DNA from: a bacterium | Lineage (GTDB): Bacteria > Gemmatimonadota > Gemmatimonadetes > Gemmatimonadales > Gemmatimonadaceae | Length of the DNA stretch: 49,487 bases | Direction: 5' to 3' | Assembly (NCBI GenBank): GCA_021802745.1 | Contig: JAJZRK010000002.1 | Location: 1 to 49,487 of the forward strand | In this document: piece by piece, positions 20,234 to 30,487 of the stretch | Position numbering within the stretch: position 1 is the stretch's first letter | How the letters are laid out: every line of letters starts with the position of its first letter | Program-made: the position numbers and the translations under genes | The notes under the pieces: model-generated | The model's database searches: none | What the model was told of the DNA's origin: nothing | What the model saw: the letters and a program-made list of their open reading frames with translations, nothing else

Positions 20234-21160
20234 TCAGTCCTCGAGGGCGCGCAGGTGCACCACGGACGCCTCGCCCACGCGCTCCGGCGAATAGCCGCCC
20301 TCGAGGGCGCTCACGAGCCGGCCGCCGCACCACGTCTTCGCCCGGCTCACCAACTCGCGCGTCAGGGTGGCGACATCGTCCATGTCGAGCGTGAAGCCGC
20401 CCAGCGGGTCGCCGTTGAGCGAATCGAAGCCCGCCGAGATGAGCACGAGGTCCGGCGTCCAGCCGGTGGTTGCGGCGTCCACGGCGCCAAGGAACGATTC
20501 CACATAGCGCGCCGCCGCCAGCCCGCCCGGCAGCGGCACGTTCCACACGCTCTCCCGGGGCCCGCGATCGTCGGCGGCCCCCGTGCCGGGATACCACGGC
20601 CACTGGTGCATCGAGACGAAGTGAATGTCCTCGGTGTCCTGCACGAGCGCCTGCGTGCCGTTGCCGTGGTGCACGTCCCAGTCGGCGATGAGGACGCGAC
20701 GCAGGCCGTGACGCGCGCGCGCATAGTGCGCGCCGATCGCCACGTTGCCGAACAGGCAGAAGCCCATCGCATGCGCGCGCAGGGCGTGATGCCCGGGCGG
20801 ACGCACCGCGCAGTATGATCGGCACCCCTCGGCGACGGCGAGGTCAATGCCATCGAGCACGCAGCCGGCGCCGGCGATGGCCGCATCCCACGAGCCCTCG
20901 CTCGCCACCGTGTCGGCATCGAAGCGCGCGCTGCCCGCTTCCGCCCCCGCCCGCACCGAGGCCACGTAGTCGGCGTCGTGCGCGAGCACGAGCTCCTCCA
21001 CCGTCGCGTGCCGCCCCTTGCGATGATCCATGCGGAGCATCAGCTCCCAGTCATTGCGCAGGGCGCGGGTGATGGCGCGGATCCGCCCCGTGTGCTCGGG
21101 ATGGTTCCACCCCGTGTCGTGGCGCCCGCAGTCCGAATGCGAGATGAACGCGACGCTCAC
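20234..21160 (-). CDS. Histone deacetylase-family (acetoin utilisation-like) deacetylase
   Basis: A zinc amidohydrolase removing acetyl or other acyl groups from lysines or polyamines. It is 308 residues with the arginase-deacetylase fold: HPEHTGRIRAI, the active-site His pair in RPPGHHAL, zinc ligands in ADWDVHHGNGTQ, and GFDSLNGDPLGG with ALEGGYS near the end. The catalytic set appears complete, so it is likely active. The GTG start is preceded by GAGGG. Bacterial members act on polyamines or acetylated proteins; which applies here cannot be read. It lies downstream of a small unknown gene, about 36 bp away. Confidence 0.92.
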   Translation of the reverse strand: MSVAFISHSDCGRHDTGWNHPEHTGRIRAITRALRNDWELMLRMDHRKGRHATVEELVLAHDADYVASVRAGAEAGSARFDADTVASEGSWDAAIAGAGCVLDGIDLAVAEGCRSYCAVRPPGHHALRAHAMGFCLFGNVAIGAHYARARHGLRRVLIADWDVHHGNGTQALVQDTEDIHFVSMHQWPWYPGTGAADDRGPRESVWNVPLPGGLAAARYVESFLGAVDAATTGWTPDLVLISAGFDSLNGDPLGGFTLDMDDVATLTRELVSRAKTWCGGRLVSALEGGYSPERVGEASVVHLRALED

Positions 21161-21196
21161 GCGGCCCTCACTGCGATTGCAGCGTTCACGCGGCGC

Positions 21197-21478
21197 TCAG
21201 GCGGCGGGCGCGAGCGTCGTCAGGAAGCGCGCGACCTGCTGGTCGAACATGTACGAGGAGCCATTCACCACGGTGCCGCCCGCATCGGCGAACGCCGCGA
21301 TCACCACCTCTTCGCCACCCTGGCCGCGGAGGACGAGGTGGTTGGGCCCCTCCTTCTCGACGAACGCGGCATAGATGGTGCTGCCCTCCGCGAAGAACTC
21401 GCGGGCGGTGCGCAGGACGTCGGCGGGCGACGCGCTGGTGCGCTGGCTCTGGAACGTGCGCTTCGACTGGTTGTTCAT
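21197..21478 (-). CDS. Hypothetical small protein (93 aa)
   Basis: Not recognised. 93 residues, soluble, no Cys and no signal peptide. It looks like a compact alpha/beta domain: helix DVLRTAREFFAEG, strands YAAFVEKEGPNHLVLRG and EEVVIAAF, helix YMFDQQVARFLTTL. An AGGAG motif lies 12 nt upstream of the ATG. It sits between the degenerate histidine kinase and the deacetylase, same strand, with short gaps. Confidence 0.7.
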   Translation of the reverse strand: MNNQSKRTFQSQRTSASPADVLRTAREFFAEGSTIYAAFVEKEGPNHLVLRGQGGEEVVIAAFADAGGTVVNGSSYMFDQQVARFLTTLAPAA

Positions 21479-21501
21479 GGTGCGAGTCTGCTCCTGTGTG
21501 A

Positions 21502-22836
21502 TCAGCCGTGCGCGCCATTCGCGTCCGGCGGTCCGTCCAACGGAAGGTCCAGCACGAAGGCCGTGCGTCCCTCCACCCCGGCATCGGCGGTCACGCCGCC
21601 GCCCATCAGAGCGCCGACGCTCCGCACGAGGTCGAGTGCCCAGCCCAGCTGGGCCTCCGCGGCGCTCCGGCCGCCCGCCTCGTCGGCGTCGTCGGCAGCC
21701 GAGTCGCGCCGAGCGCCCGACTCCTGCACCCGATATCGTACGCGGCCCTCACCGGCGTCCACGGTGATCTCCACGCGGTCCAGCCGCCCCTTATCGAGCA
21801 CGTGTCCGACCAGCGTCACGAGCAGGCGCACGATCTTCTGGCGGTCGCCGCGCATGGGCGGCAGCGCGAGCACCGGCTCCACGAGCGCCACCGCCACGCC
21901 AGGCAGCGGTGTGCCGACGTCGCGCAGCGCGTCGCGCATCGGCACGCGCGGGTCGAACTCGTCCGCCGCCAGTTCGAGCGAACCACGGCGCGCCCCCGCG
22001 AAATCGAGGAGCGCCTCTACGAGATCGAGCACGCGGCGCGCCGCGGCGCGCACGGCATGCACCTCGGCGCGCTGCCCGGTGGTCAACGGACCCGACACTT
22101 CCCGCTCCAGAAGCGACAAGTCGGCGAGCAGCGCCTCGAGCGGTGACCGCAAGTCGAACGAGACGCCCTCCAGGAAGTCATCGCGCGTGCGCTGGGCATC
22201 GCCGACGGCGGCGTACTGGCGCTCGAGCTCGGACGTCGCCTCGGTGAGCGCGACGCTCACGCGCCGCAGCTCGTCGCGCCGCGCCGCCTGGTCCGCCGCG
22301 CCGGCCAGCAGGTCGGCCACCAGGCGCATCATGGCGCGCGCCTCGCTCGTCACGGAGGCGGCCTCGCCAAAATAGAAGGTGGCCACGCCCAGCACCCGTC
22401 CGGCGGCGACGAGCGGCAGCGCGGTGATGGCGCGGAAGCCAAGCTCCCGCGCGACGTCGTGCCAGTCCTCGAGGTCGGGATCGGCGAAGACGTCGGGGAC
22501 GTCAATCACCCGGCGCTCGCTCGCCGCCTCGCCGCTTGGCCCGAAGCCGACACGAATGCGGATCGAGCTGAGCCACGGCCGGTACTTCTCGGGCCACTGA
22601 TGCGCGGCGACCAGGCGCATCAGCTCGGAGGCGCCGTCGAGCAGATAGACCGAGCCAAGGGTCGCGCCCAGCTGCGGCGCGACCCGGTCGAGTGCGAACT
22701 GCAGCGCCTCTTCCGCCGACTCCCCGCTGACCGACGCGTGCACGATGTCCCGCACGGCGTCGAGCTCGCGCCGGTCCACTGGCGCGGCCGGCGCCGGCAG
22801 CGGTTTGCGCGGGAAGTAGCGCCGGCGGGGCGGCAT
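21502..22836 (-). CDS. GAF-domain histidine-kinase-like protein lacking the phospho-acceptor His
   Basis: A GAF sensor domain at about residues 40-190 (VGFGPSGEAASERR, ITALPLVAAGRVLGVATFYF) is followed by a coiled segment and a HisKA-like helix pair. The H-box reads VSFDLRSPLEALL: the position normally held by the phosphorylated His is Phe. The ATPase part is also eroded: the N-box (RQKIVRLLVTLVGHVL) has no Asn, the Asp of DxGxG is gone (RVQESGA), and the G2-like stretch reads AQLGWALDLV. It therefore looks like a pseudokinase that keeps sensor and dimer modules. The ATG is 3 bp from the transaminase stop, with AGGGG across that stop. No membrane segment or response regulator is nearby. Confidence 0.88.
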   Translation of the reverse strand: MPPRRRYFPRKPLPAPAAPVDRRELDAVRDIVHASVSGESAEEALQFALDRVAPQLGATLGSVYLLDGASELMRLVAAHQWPEKYRPWLSSIRIRVGFGPSGEAASERRVIDVPDVFADPDLEDWHDVARELGFRAITALPLVAAGRVLGVATFYFGEAASVTSEARAMMRLVADLLAGAADQAARRDELRRVSVALTEATSELERQYAAVGDAQRTRDDFLEGVSFDLRSPLEALLADLSLLEREVSGPLTTGQRAEVHAVRAAARRVLDLVEALLDFAGARRGSLELAADEFDPRVPMRDALRDVGTPLPGVAVALVEPVLALPPMRGDRQKIVRLLVTLVGHVLDKGRLDRVEITVDAGEGRVRYRVQESGARRDSAADDADEAGGRSAAEAQLGWALDLVRSVGALMGGGVTADAGVEGRTAFVLDLPLDGPPDANGAHG

Positions 22837-22839
22837 CCC

Positions 22840-23700
22840 CTAGCGCGCGGCTGCCGCCTGATAGAGCCGCGCCTCGAACGCCTCGCGCACCTTCACCGTG
22901 AGCGCCCCCGGCTTGCCGCTGCCCACGGTTTTTCCGTCGAGCGTCACCACCGGCGTGACGTCCGTCGTGGAGCCGCAGACGAAGATCTCCTCGGCCCCTG
23001 CGAACTTCGCGAACGGGATGGGCGCTTCGCTCACCGGGATGCCCAGCTCGGCGAGCAGCTCCATCACCACCTTGCGGGTGATGCCGGGGAGGATGCGCTC
23101 CGTCAGCGGATGCGTGGTGAGCACGCCGTCAATCACGGCGAAGACGTTGGTCGCGGCGCCTTCGGTGACGACGCCGTCCTCGTGCAGGATCGCTTCATAG
23201 GCGCCCGCCTCCGACGCGGCCTGGCGGGCGAGCACGTTGCCGAGCAGGTTGACCGTCTTCCAGTCGCGCCGCTTCCAGCGCATGTCGGGGAAGGTCACGG
23301 CGGAGCAGCCCTCGTCGCGCATCTTGCGCGGCACGACGAGCTTGCTCGCCGAGACGAAGACCGTTGGCGGCACGGTGGCGGCCGGGAAGAAGTGCGTGCG
23401 CGGCGCGGCGCCGCGCGACACCTGCAGGTACAGGAAGGCTTCGCCGTCGCCGAGTCCGTTCTCCTGCACCACGCGCTCGCACACCGCCTCGAGCGCGTCA
23501 ATCTGTGCGCGGTTGAAATTGATTCTCAGCCCATTGAGGCCGTTCTCGAAACGGTCGGCGTGCGCGGCCCACTCGTACATCTTGCCGCCCACCGAGCGCA
23601 CCCCCTCGTAGATGCCGTCGCCAAAGATGAACCCGCGGTCCTCCACGGGAATCAGCGCCTGTTCGCGCGGGATGTACTGGCCGTTGAGATAGAAGATCAT
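22840..23700 (-). CDS. D-amino-acid / branched-chain aminotransferase (fold-type IV PLP enzyme)
   Basis: Most like D-alanine transaminase. Family landmarks are FYLNGQYIPREQALIPVEDRGF, FGDGIYEGVR, the PLP Lys in KRRDWKTVNLLGNVLA, AILHEDGVVTEGAATNVF and GITRKVVMELL. 286 residues is standard. The DRGFIFGDGIYEG segment and RRDWKTVNLL favour the D-amino-acid enzyme (D-Ala plus 2-oxoglutarate to pyruvate plus D-Glu) over IlvE, but the distinction needs phylogeny. A GAGGACAGG site precedes the ATG. It supplies D-Glu/D-Ala for the cell wall if the assignment holds. Cytoplasmic. Confidence 0.88.
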   Translation of the reverse strand: MIFYLNGQYIPREQALIPVEDRGFIFGDGIYEGVRSVGGKMYEWAAHADRFENGLNGLRINFNRAQIDALEAVCERVVQENGLGDGEAFLYLQVSRGAAPRTHFFPAATVPPTVFVSASKLVVPRKMRDEGCSAVTFPDMRWKRRDWKTVNLLGNVLARQAASEAGAYEAILHEDGVVTEGAATNVFAVIDGVLTTHPLTERILPGITRKVVMELLAELGIPVSEAPIPFAKFAGAEEIFVCGSTTDVTPVVTLDGKTVGSGKPGALTVKVREAFEARLYQAAAAR

Positions 23701-24045
23701 GGACCTGTCCTCGATTGGGTGCTGCTGAAATCTAGCGGTCTGGCGGCGATCTGGAGAGATGGTCTCGTGGGGGGCGCTGGCTGCTACGGCCTACCACGGA
23801 TAACACGGAGATTCACGGATCATCACGGATCGGGCCATTTCGGAACGACAACGGCCTTGCCGCGGATGGCGCGGATGGACGCGGATAACCCTTTGGGGGT
23901 TGTTGAACCAAAAGATCCGAGTGCCTGGTCGCGCGTGAGGCGAACCCGCCGAACCCCCTCAGTAGATCCGCGTCCATCCGTCCAAATCCGTGAAATCCGT
24001 GGCAAAGCAGTTGCCGTTGCAGTCAAGCCCATCGAGGGAAACGGA
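23701..24045. other. 345-bp intergenic region, mostly an imperfect hairpin repeat
   Basis: No gene is credible here. The region contains the CACGGAT/GCGGAT repeat element described separately. The first 90 bp, next to the transaminase start, should hold that gene's promoter, but I see no convincing -35/-10 pair. Confidence 0.6.
23794..24003. repeat. Imperfect long inverted repeat of CACGGAT / CGCGGAT motifs
   Basis: The left arm begins CCACGGATAACACGGAGATT and continues with repeated CACGGATC and CGCGGATGGACGCGGAT. The right arm reads GATCCGCGTCCATCCG then AATCCGTGAAATCCGTGG, its reverse complement with mismatches. GGGGGTT and AACCCCC pair near the loop. This is a different sequence family from the ACCACAAAG hairpins near 5.1 and 11.3 kb, though similar in architecture and place, lying between two minus-strand genes. 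Confidence 0.8.
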
Positions 24046-25596
24046 CTAGCCGAGCAGTCTCTCGATAGACTGAATCAGCGGCGCGAACCCCAGCTCCCGG
24101 CCGGTCACGCGCGCCGCCTGCTCGGTGGCCAGCTCCCGCTGACCGTGCCCGAACAGCTCGGCTTCGATCCACGGCCCCGCGTGCGGGTTGCGCCACCAGT
24201 CCTCGTTGAATTGATCGCGCAGCGCCTCGTTGAGCAGGGCCTGCAGCTGCCACGCCCGCAGGTAGCGTGCGGCGTAGAAGCGCGGATCCACGTCGAGGAA
24301 GGCGTCGGCCGCCTGATACCGAAAACCGGTCGCGCCGGTCAGCGTCTCGACATAGAGGTCGGGCAGCGACGCCCATGACGTCGCGCCCGCGTGCAGCTCC
24401 ACTTCGTAGATGAGCTTTGCGCAATAGCGGCGCAGGAACTGCAGTTCCTCAAAGGCGGCCGCGCGCAGGTACTTCGGCATGTCCGCCTTCGACAACTCCG
24501 TGTAGCGCGCCAGCCATCCGCGATCCTGCAGTCGGTGGTCGAAGAGCATGGCGTACCCTTCGGTTACCGAATTGTCGCCCAGCCAGCGGAACTCGAACGG
24601 CAGGTCGCGCCCCATGTTCGCGAAGTGGAGCGCATGCCCCAGCTCGTGCATGAGCGTCGTCCAGTCGTTCTGGCCGCCGTGCGGACGCAGCACCAGGAAG
24701 ACCTCGTCGGGAATGCGCACCGGCGAGCAGAACGCCCGCGCGCGCTTGCCGGGGCGTTCGCCGGTGTCGAAGGTGACGCGCCCGTGCGCGAACGGATCCA
24801 TCGCCATCTCCCCGATGGCGCGACGGACCTCGTATACCATCGCGCCAGACGGGAACGCGCCGTCAAACTCCGGAACTCGCATGAGCGCAATCGCGTCGGC
24901 CCGCGTCGCGTCGCCGGGCGCGAGCCCCAGCCCGCGCTTGAGGAACTCCGGCAGGACGTCGTCCCACATCGCCTGCGTGTTGCGCAGGAACTGCGCGCAG
25001 GCGTCGCGCAGCGGCCGAATGGCGAACCCGCTCAGCGCCTCCCATGTGGCGATATAGTCGCCGCGAGGCGCGCCGCCGTCGCCCCCGCCGAGTTTCAGGG
25101 CAGATACCACCTCGTGCTCGCGCTCCAGCCGCTCGCGCTTGAGCGGCGCCAGTTCGTTCTCCACGAGCGCGGCGCGCGCGTCGTCGAGCGCCTGCCGTTC
25201 ACGTTTGTCGCGCGTGTTGCCGATGGTGATCGCCGCGCGCTGGTACGGCTCTACCGTGCCGTCGGGAAGCGTGATCTTCGCGGCCCCCTCCCACGCGATC
25301 TCCCGCTCCTCGAGCGCGGCCAGCTCGCGGCCGCACCGCGATTCCACCAGCCAGTCCAGCAGCATCCGCGCCGACCGATGCGCCTCGCTCCCTGCCGGCG
25401 CGTCGCGGAAGCGCGCGCCCACCATCGCGAGCGCCTCGTCGTCGAAGGCGCCGGCGTGCTTCGCGAAGATCGGCTGCAGCTGCGCCTCGCCCTTGAGCCC
25501 CGCGTGGGCCTCGTAGTACTCGCGCGACAATTCGACGAGAAACGCCTCGCCGCGCTCCCGTAGCGCGTCGAGGCCGTCGTCCATGATGGGCGGCAT
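24046..25596 (-). CDS. M3-like zinc metallopeptidase
   Basis: A 516-residue, mostly helical peptidase with the zinc motif LMHELGHALHFANMG, matching the HExGHxxH pattern of M3 oligopeptidases, and a downstream Glu in SVTEGYAMLFDH likely completing the site. No signal peptide is seen, so it is probably a cytoplasmic oligopeptidase. It is shorter than classic oligoendopeptidase F (about 600). A second Met four codons in (MDDGLDAL) is an alternative start. It begins 7 bp after glyS and is followed by a hairpin-rich intergenic region. Substrate range is unknown. Confidence 0.88.
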   Translation of the reverse strand: MPPIMDDGLDALRERGEAFLVELSREYYEAHAGLKGEAQLQPIFAKHAGAFDDEALAMVGARFRDAPAGSEAHRSARMLLDWLVESRCGRELAALEEREIAWEGAAKITLPDGTVEPYQRAAITIGNTRDKRERQALDDARAALVENELAPLKRERLEREHEVVSALKLGGGDGGAPRGDYIATWEALSGFAIRPLRDACAQFLRNTQAMWDDVLPEFLKRGLGLAPGDATRADAIALMRVPEFDGAFPSGAMVYEVRRAIGEMAMDPFAHGRVTFDTGERPGKRARAFCSPVRIPDEVFLVLRPHGGQNDWTTLMHELGHALHFANMGRDLPFEFRWLGDNSVTEGYAMLFDHRLQDRGWLARYTELSKADMPKYLRAAAFEELQFLRRYCAKLIYEVELHAGATSWASLPDLYVETLTGATGFRYQAADAFLDVDPRFYAARYLRAWQLQALLNEALRDQFNEDWWRNPHAGPWIEAELFGHGQRELATEQAARVTGRELGFAPLIQSIERLLG

Positions 25597-25603
25597 CGCG
25601 CGC

Positions 25604-26971
25604 TCAGCCGGCGAGCTTGGCCGCCAGGTAGCCGCGCAGCTGCGTCGCGTCCACGCGGTCCTGCGAAAGCGTGTCGCGGTCGCGCACGGTCACCGTCCCG
25701 TCCTGCGTCGAGTCGGTGTCCACGGTGATGCAGTACGGCGTCCCCACCTCGTCCTGCCGGCGGTAGCGCTTGCCGATGGACCCGGCGTCGTCGTAATCCA
25801 CCGGGTAGACGGGGCGCAGATCCTCGAGGATCTTCCTCGCCATCTCGGGCTGGCCGTCCTTCTTCGTCAACGGAAAGATGCCCGCCTTGATGGGGGCCAG
25901 CGACGGCTTGAGGTGCAGCACCACGCGCCCCTCGCTCTCCCCTTCCACGGTCTCCTCGGCGTACGCATTGCACAGCAGTGCCAGCGTCACGCGGTCGGCG
26001 CCCACCGACGTCTCGACGACGTACGGGATGTAACGGCGGTTTGCCACCTGATCCACGTACTCCAGCCGCTTGCTGCTGAACTCCTGGTGCCGGCCGAGGT
26101 CGAAGTCGCTGCGGTGATGCACGCCCTCGATTTCCTGGAAGCCGAGCGTGCCGCCGAAGTCGAACTGGATGTCGAACGCCGCCTTGGCATAGTGCGCCAG
26201 CTCCTGCGCCGTGTGCTGGTGGAACTCCAGGCGGTCGCGCTCGAGACCGAGGGCCAGGTGCCACTCCATGCGCTGCGCCTTCCAGTACTCGAACCACTCC
26301 ATGTCGGTACGCTTCCCTGCCCCCGCCTCTGCACCCGGGTCCACAAAGAACTGCATCTCCATCTGCTCAAATTCGCGCGTGCGGAAGATGAAGTTCCCGG
26401 GGGTGATCTCGTTTCGGAACGCCTTGCCGATCTGCGCGATGCCGAACGGCACCTTCTGCCGGCGCGCCTGCTGGACGTTGAGGAAGTTCACGAAGATCCC
26501 CTGCGCCGTTTCCGGGCGCAGGTAGACCACGGCCGCGGTGTCTTCCACCGGGCCCATGAACGTCTTGAACATCAGGTTGAACTGGCGCGGCTCGGTGAGT
26601 TGGCAGTCGGTGTGCTCGCCCGGCTTCTTGCTTGGCTTGCGCGGACACGAGGCTCCGTCGAGCTGGTCGGCGCGGAAGCGCGCCTTGCACGCCTTGCAGT
26701 CCACCAGCGGATCATTGAAGCCGCTGACGTGGCCGCTCGCCTCCCAGACCTTCGGGTGCATGAGGATGGCCGCGTCGAGCCCCTCGACGTCGTCGCGCGA
26801 GCGCACCATGGCGTGCCACCACGCGTCCTTGACGTTCTTCTTGAGTTCGACGCCGAGCGGGCCGTAGTCCCACACGGAGCCCGTGCCGCCGTAGATCTCG
26901 GAGGACTGGAAGATGAAGCCGCGGCGCTTGCAGAGGCTGACGAGCTTTTCGAGGACGTCGGGGCGGGACAT
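25604..26971 (-). CDS. glyS: Glycyl-tRNA synthetase, homodimeric alpha2 type
   Basis: Charges tRNA-Gly. A class II synthetase of 455 residues, of the eukaryote/archaea/Gram-positive-like dimeric type rather than the alpha2beta2 GlyQ/GlyS form. It starts [20 protein letters not shown] and carries [18 protein letters not shown], a zinc-like insertion with CKACK and further Cys, and motif 2 in [17 protein letters not shown]. The substrate-site motifs RPETAQGIF and ETSVGADR and the C-terminal anticodon-binding domain follow. The frame extends upstream but the conserved start is clear. An essential housekeeping gene. Confidence 0.96.
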   Translation of the reverse strand: MSRPDVLEKLVSLCKRRGFIFQSSEIYGGTGSVWDYGPLGVELKKNVKDAWWHAMVRSRDDVEGLDAAILMHPKVWEASGHVSGFNDPLVDCKACKARFRADQLDGASCPRKPSKKPGEHTDCQLTEPRQFNLMFKTFMGPVEDTAAVVYLRPETAQGIFVNFLNVQQARRQKVPFGIAQIGKAFRNEITPGNFIFRTREFEQMEMQFFVDPGAEAGAGKRTDMEWFEYWKAQRMEWHLALGLERDRLEFHQHTAQELAHYAKAAFDIQFDFGGTLGFQEIEGVHHRSDFDLGRHQEFSSKRLEYVDQVANRRYIPYVVETSVGADRVTLALLCNAYAEETVEGESEGRVVLHLKPSLAPIKAGIFPLTKKDGQPEMARKILEDLRPVYPVDYDDAGSIGKRYRRQDEVGTPYCITVDTDSTQDGTVTVRDRDTLSQDRVDATQLRGYLAAKLAG

Positions 26972-27179
26972 GGCGGGACCAGGAAGTGGGCGCGGCTGGA
27001 GGTCGTGCCCGGTGGGAGCCGCCGCTGGATGCGGTGGCGTCAGAGGGGAATCTCGCCTAAAGCCCTGCTGGAGTCTATCTCCGCACGGTCCGCGACGCAC
27101 GGGTAAACGGCGAGTGGCCTGCCGGACTCCTTCTTGGCATACGCGTCTCGACCTGCAGCGTCTTCCAGGATAGGAGCAC
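26972..27179. other. Divergent intergenic region glyS / tricorn-like protease
   Basis: 208 bp between divergent genes, so it must hold both promoters. An AGGAG site lies 5-6 nt before the protease ATG. I see no clear T-box, terminator or operator for glyS. Confidence 0.5.
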
Positions 27180-30100
27180 ATGAGAGTCCCCTCCCGCTTC
27201 CTCTGCCTTTTTTTCGCAGTTCCCCTCGTCACGGCATCCGCCCAGCCGCCGGCGCAGCGACAGCTCTTCGGCGAAGTTGCCACCGCGGCGAACGTGATCG
27301 TCTTCACCCTTCACGATCGACTCTGGGAAGTGCCGCTGGAGGGCGGCGACGCCCGACCGCTCCCCATTGGTGGCAGCGAACTGCGATTCCCTGTGCTGTC
27401 ACCGGATGGAAGCCGCCTCGCCTTCAGCCGAGCCGGAGCGCTCTGGGTCTTTGACCGCCCGTCGGGCGCACTGCGGCGTCTGACGTGGCATCCTCGGCTT
27501 TCCATCCCGCGCGCCTGGTCGGACGATGGACAGCGGATCCTGTTTACCGCCGCCCGCGAAGGTATCGGCAGCACGCGTGCATACGAAGTGGCCGCCGACG
27601 GCGGCGTCGAGCGACGCCTGCCGTACTACCCGGTGCGATTCGCCTCGTACGAGCCGGGTGGAAAACGCCTCGCCATCGTGGGGCGTTCGCACTTCGCCCT
27701 CGGCATTGATCGCCGATTCTACCGCGGCGGCAACCGAGACCCGCTGCTGCTCGTGCGCGAGGGCGACCGCCATGCGGTCGAGCCGGCAGCGGCGAGCACC
27801 AACCTCGTGCAGCCCATGTGGCTCCCGCAGGGATTGTTCGTACTCACGGACTCCCTGGGTTCCTTCAATCTTGCCCGCATCGACCCGGCACGACGCCGTA
27901 TGCAGTTGCTGACGCGTTTCCGACGAGACGGTGTGACGGCGGCCGCTGCGTCGCGCACTGCCATCGTGCTCGTGCGCGACGGCTCGCTGCTTCGCGTGGA
28001 TCCCGTAACCGGTTCGGTACGCGACATTCCGGTGCGGCTTCCCTCAATTCCCGACGAGGCACCGAGGCGCGAATCGCTGCTTCGGAACGCCGCCTCCGTT
28101 ACGCTCGGACCCGCGGGTCTGCGAGCCGCCATCGAGGCGCGGGGAGACGTCTTCACCTTCGACGTGAAGCGGCAGACACTTGCCCGCCTCACGGCAACGA
28201 CCGGTGTAGCCGAACGCGGACCCGTGATTTCACCAGACGGTTCCCGAATCGCGTACTTCTCTGACGCTGGTGGAGAGTATGCGCTGGTCGTGGCTCGCCT
28301 GCCCGACGGCCAAGCGCTGCGGCACTTCACGCTCGCGCCGTCGCCGACCTTTTCGCGCGAGCTCTCGTGGAGCCCCGACGGCCGCCGGCTCGCGTTCTCG
28401 GACCTGCGCCTGCGGCTCTGGGTGGCCGACCTTTCCGCCGAGCGCGCCGAGGTGGTCGACTCGGCTCGATGGGTGGCGCAGGGGCTGTGGCAAATTCGGT
28501 GGAGTCCGGATTCGCGCCTCCTTGCGTATGCCAAGGCGACTGAACGCGGGTTGCGTTCCATCTGGCTGCGTGACCTGGCGCGGCGCGAGCAGCGGCAACT
28601 GAGCACGAACGGCACGGAGGATACCTGGCCGACCTTCAGCCCGGACGGCCGCACCATCTACTTTGCCTCGAGCGTGCTCGCCGGCAACGCGTACGCGCGC
28701 GAGATCTGGGCACTGGAATCGGACATCGCCGCACAACGCGGCGTGAACAGCCGGCTCATGGCGATGCAGTGGACCGTCGCCGGCGCCCGTCCGTTTCCCT
28801 TGCCTGTCGGGGCCCGGTCGATACTCGAACTCTGGTCACGGCCAGACGGGCGGCTCCTGGTGCAGGCAGCGCTGGCCCCATCCGACGGATCATCGCGAGG
28901 TGGCGGCACCGAACTGCTGGAGATTCACCCCGCGTCAGGACGCACGCGTCGTCTCGCCGATGGCGTCCGCGGCATCGAGTTGTCTTCTGATGCGCGCGCC
29001 GCGCTGCTCAGTCGGAGCGACGGCTTGTCGGTGCTCGCGCTCGATTCGGTGGCGGGCGACGCGTCGGCCACGCCCACACCGCTTTCACTGGCAAACGTTA
29101 CGCTCGACGTCGATCCCGTCGCGGAACGCCCCCAGCTCTTCGACGAAGCCATGCGCATGATGCGCGACCTGTTCTACGACCCGGCGCTGCACGGCGAATC
29201 GTGGAGCCGGCTTCGGTCGCACTACGCGGACTTCCTTCCCGGTCTCCGTGCGCGCACCGAGCTTAACCAACTGCTGGTGCGCGCGTTCGGTGAGGTCTCC
29301 GTGTCGCACCTCGACGTCTTTGGCGGCAACCTGCAGCGCCCGCCCGTCGACAGCGCGCCTGCCGGCTTGCTGGGCGTGGACGTCGAGGCCCATCAGGGGC
29401 GTTTTCGCATCACGCGCGTGTACGATCCCAGCCGCAGCGTGATTCCTGACCTCGACCCATCGCGTCCGTTCAGGGATGGAGTGAACGAATTGCACGCTGG
29501 CGAGTTTGTACTCTCGGTGAACGGCGTTGACGTCACGGCCGACCGGCCGTTTGAAGCGTATTTCGTTGGCCTAGTCGGTCGCGAGACAACGTTGCGCGTG
29601 GGCGGCGACCCGACCGGGTCGGGCGCGCGTGAAGTACGCGTCTACCCCCTCGAGGACGACGGTGACCTGCGACGCCGTGCGTGGGCGGAGGCGAACGCGC
29701 AGTTCGTCGCCGCGCGCAGCCACGGGCGCGTTGCGTACGTGTACATCCCTGAATGGAGCGAGGGTGGCCTTGCCGAATTCTATCGCGTCTTCAACAGCCT
29801 CAGCAGCGGCCAAGGGCTCATCATTGACCAGCGATGGAACACAGGAGGGATCACGCCGGACGGCGTGATTGCCGCGTTGGCTCGGCGACCAATCCTGGCG
29901 TATCACTTCCGATACGGCGCCGATCTTCCGGTTCCGTTGCATCGCGCGACCGGCCCCAGGGTGCTGCTCATCAACGAAGGGAACGGATCGGCCGCCGAGA
30001 CCTTCGCGCTGATGTTCCGCCGCGAACAACTCGGCCCGATCATCGGGCGCCAGACGGGCGGGGGTGGTATTGGCGCCTCGCTGTTCAGTCCGCGCCTGAT

Positions 30101-30341
30101 TGACGGCGGTCGCGTCGCCATCCCGAACCGTGCCGCGTACGACCCGGTGACCCGTCAGTGGACCATCGAAAATGCGGGCGTCGTACCCGACGTCCGAGCC
30201 GACTGGCCCGTGGTGGAATCGGAGCCGATGACAGACCCGCAGCTCGCGCTTGCTCTCGAGAGCGCCCTCGGGCGCCTGCCACCGGTCGTCCGTGACCGCC
30301 CTCCGATCCCTCCGCGCCATCCGCGCCGGGAGAATCCATGA
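27180..30341 (+). CDS. Exported tricorn-like S41 protease with beta-propeller
   Basis: An exported protein of 1053 residues: signal peptide ([16 protein letters not shown]), then a large TolB/WD-like beta-propeller with repeated [18 protein letters not shown] and SPDGRTIYF blades (about residues 40-640). A tricorn core and PDZ-like domain follow (about 650-860: [17 protein letters not shown]), then the S41 catalytic domain. The nucleophile Ser is in [15 protein letters not shown], with [12 protein letters not shown] after it. It resembles the tricorn protease homologues common in environmental bacteria and probably degrades peptides in the periplasm. The AGGAG site supports the ATG. No partner peptidase is adjacent. 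Confidence 0.93.
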   Translation: MRVPSRFLCLFFAVPLVTASAQPPAQRQLFGEVATAANVIVFTLHDRLWEVPLEGGDARPLPIGGSELRFPVLSPDGSRLAFSRAGALWVFDRPSGALRRLTWHPRLSIPRAWSDDGQRILFTAAREGIGSTRAYEVAADGGVERRLPYYPVRFASYEPGGKRLAIVGRSHFALGIDRRFYRGGNRDPLLLVREGDRHAVEPAAASTNLVQPMWLPQGLFVLTDSLGSFNLARIDPARRRMQLLTRFRRDGVTAAAASRTAIVLVRDGSLLRVDPVTGSVRDIPVRLPSIPDEAPRRESLLRNAASVTLGPAGLRAAIEARGDVFTFDVKRQTLARLTATTGVAERGPVISPDGSRIAYFSDAGGEYALVVARLPDGQALRHFTLAPSPTFSRELSWSPDGRRLAFSDLRLRLWVADLSAERAEVVDSARWVAQGLWQIRWSPDSRLLAYAKATERGLRSIWLRDLARREQRQLSTNGTEDTWPTFSPDGRTIYFASSVLAGNAYAREIWALESDIAAQRGVNSRLMAMQWTVAGARPFPLPVGARSILELWSRPDGRLLVQAALAPSDGSSRGGGTELLEIHPASGRTRRLADGVRGIELSSDARAALLSRSDGLSVLALDSVAGDASATPTPLSLANVTLDVDPVAERPQLFDEAMRMMRDLFYDPALHGESWSRLRSHYADFLPGLRARTELNQLLVRAFGEVSVSHLDVFGGNLQRPPVDSAPAGLLGVDVEAHQGRFRITRVYDPSRSVIPDLDPSRPFRDGVNELHAGEFVLSVNGVDVTADRPFEAYFVGLVGRETTLRVGGDPTGSGAREVRVYPLEDDGDLRRRAWAEANAQFVAARSHGRVAYVYIPEWSEGGLAEFYRVFNSLSSGQGLIIDQRWNTGGITPDGVIAALARRPILAYHFRYGADLPVPLHRATGPRVLLINEGNGSAAETFALMFRREQLGPIIGRQTGGGGIGASLFSPRLIDGGRVAIPNRAAYDPVTRQWTIENAGVVPDVRADWPVVESEPMTDPQLALALESALGRLPPVVRDRPPIPPRHPRRENP

Positions 30342-30487
30342 TCCACGTGCGTGAGCGGGAGTCGCCAACGCGCAGACGCGCCAGGTCGCAGCGCAGCGCC
30401 GCCAACTCGCCTCGTACGCCCGACGGGCAGTGGCTTCCGCTTCGTTCGCCCGAGCGCCACCGTAACCAGATTCAGGAGCGATGCATC

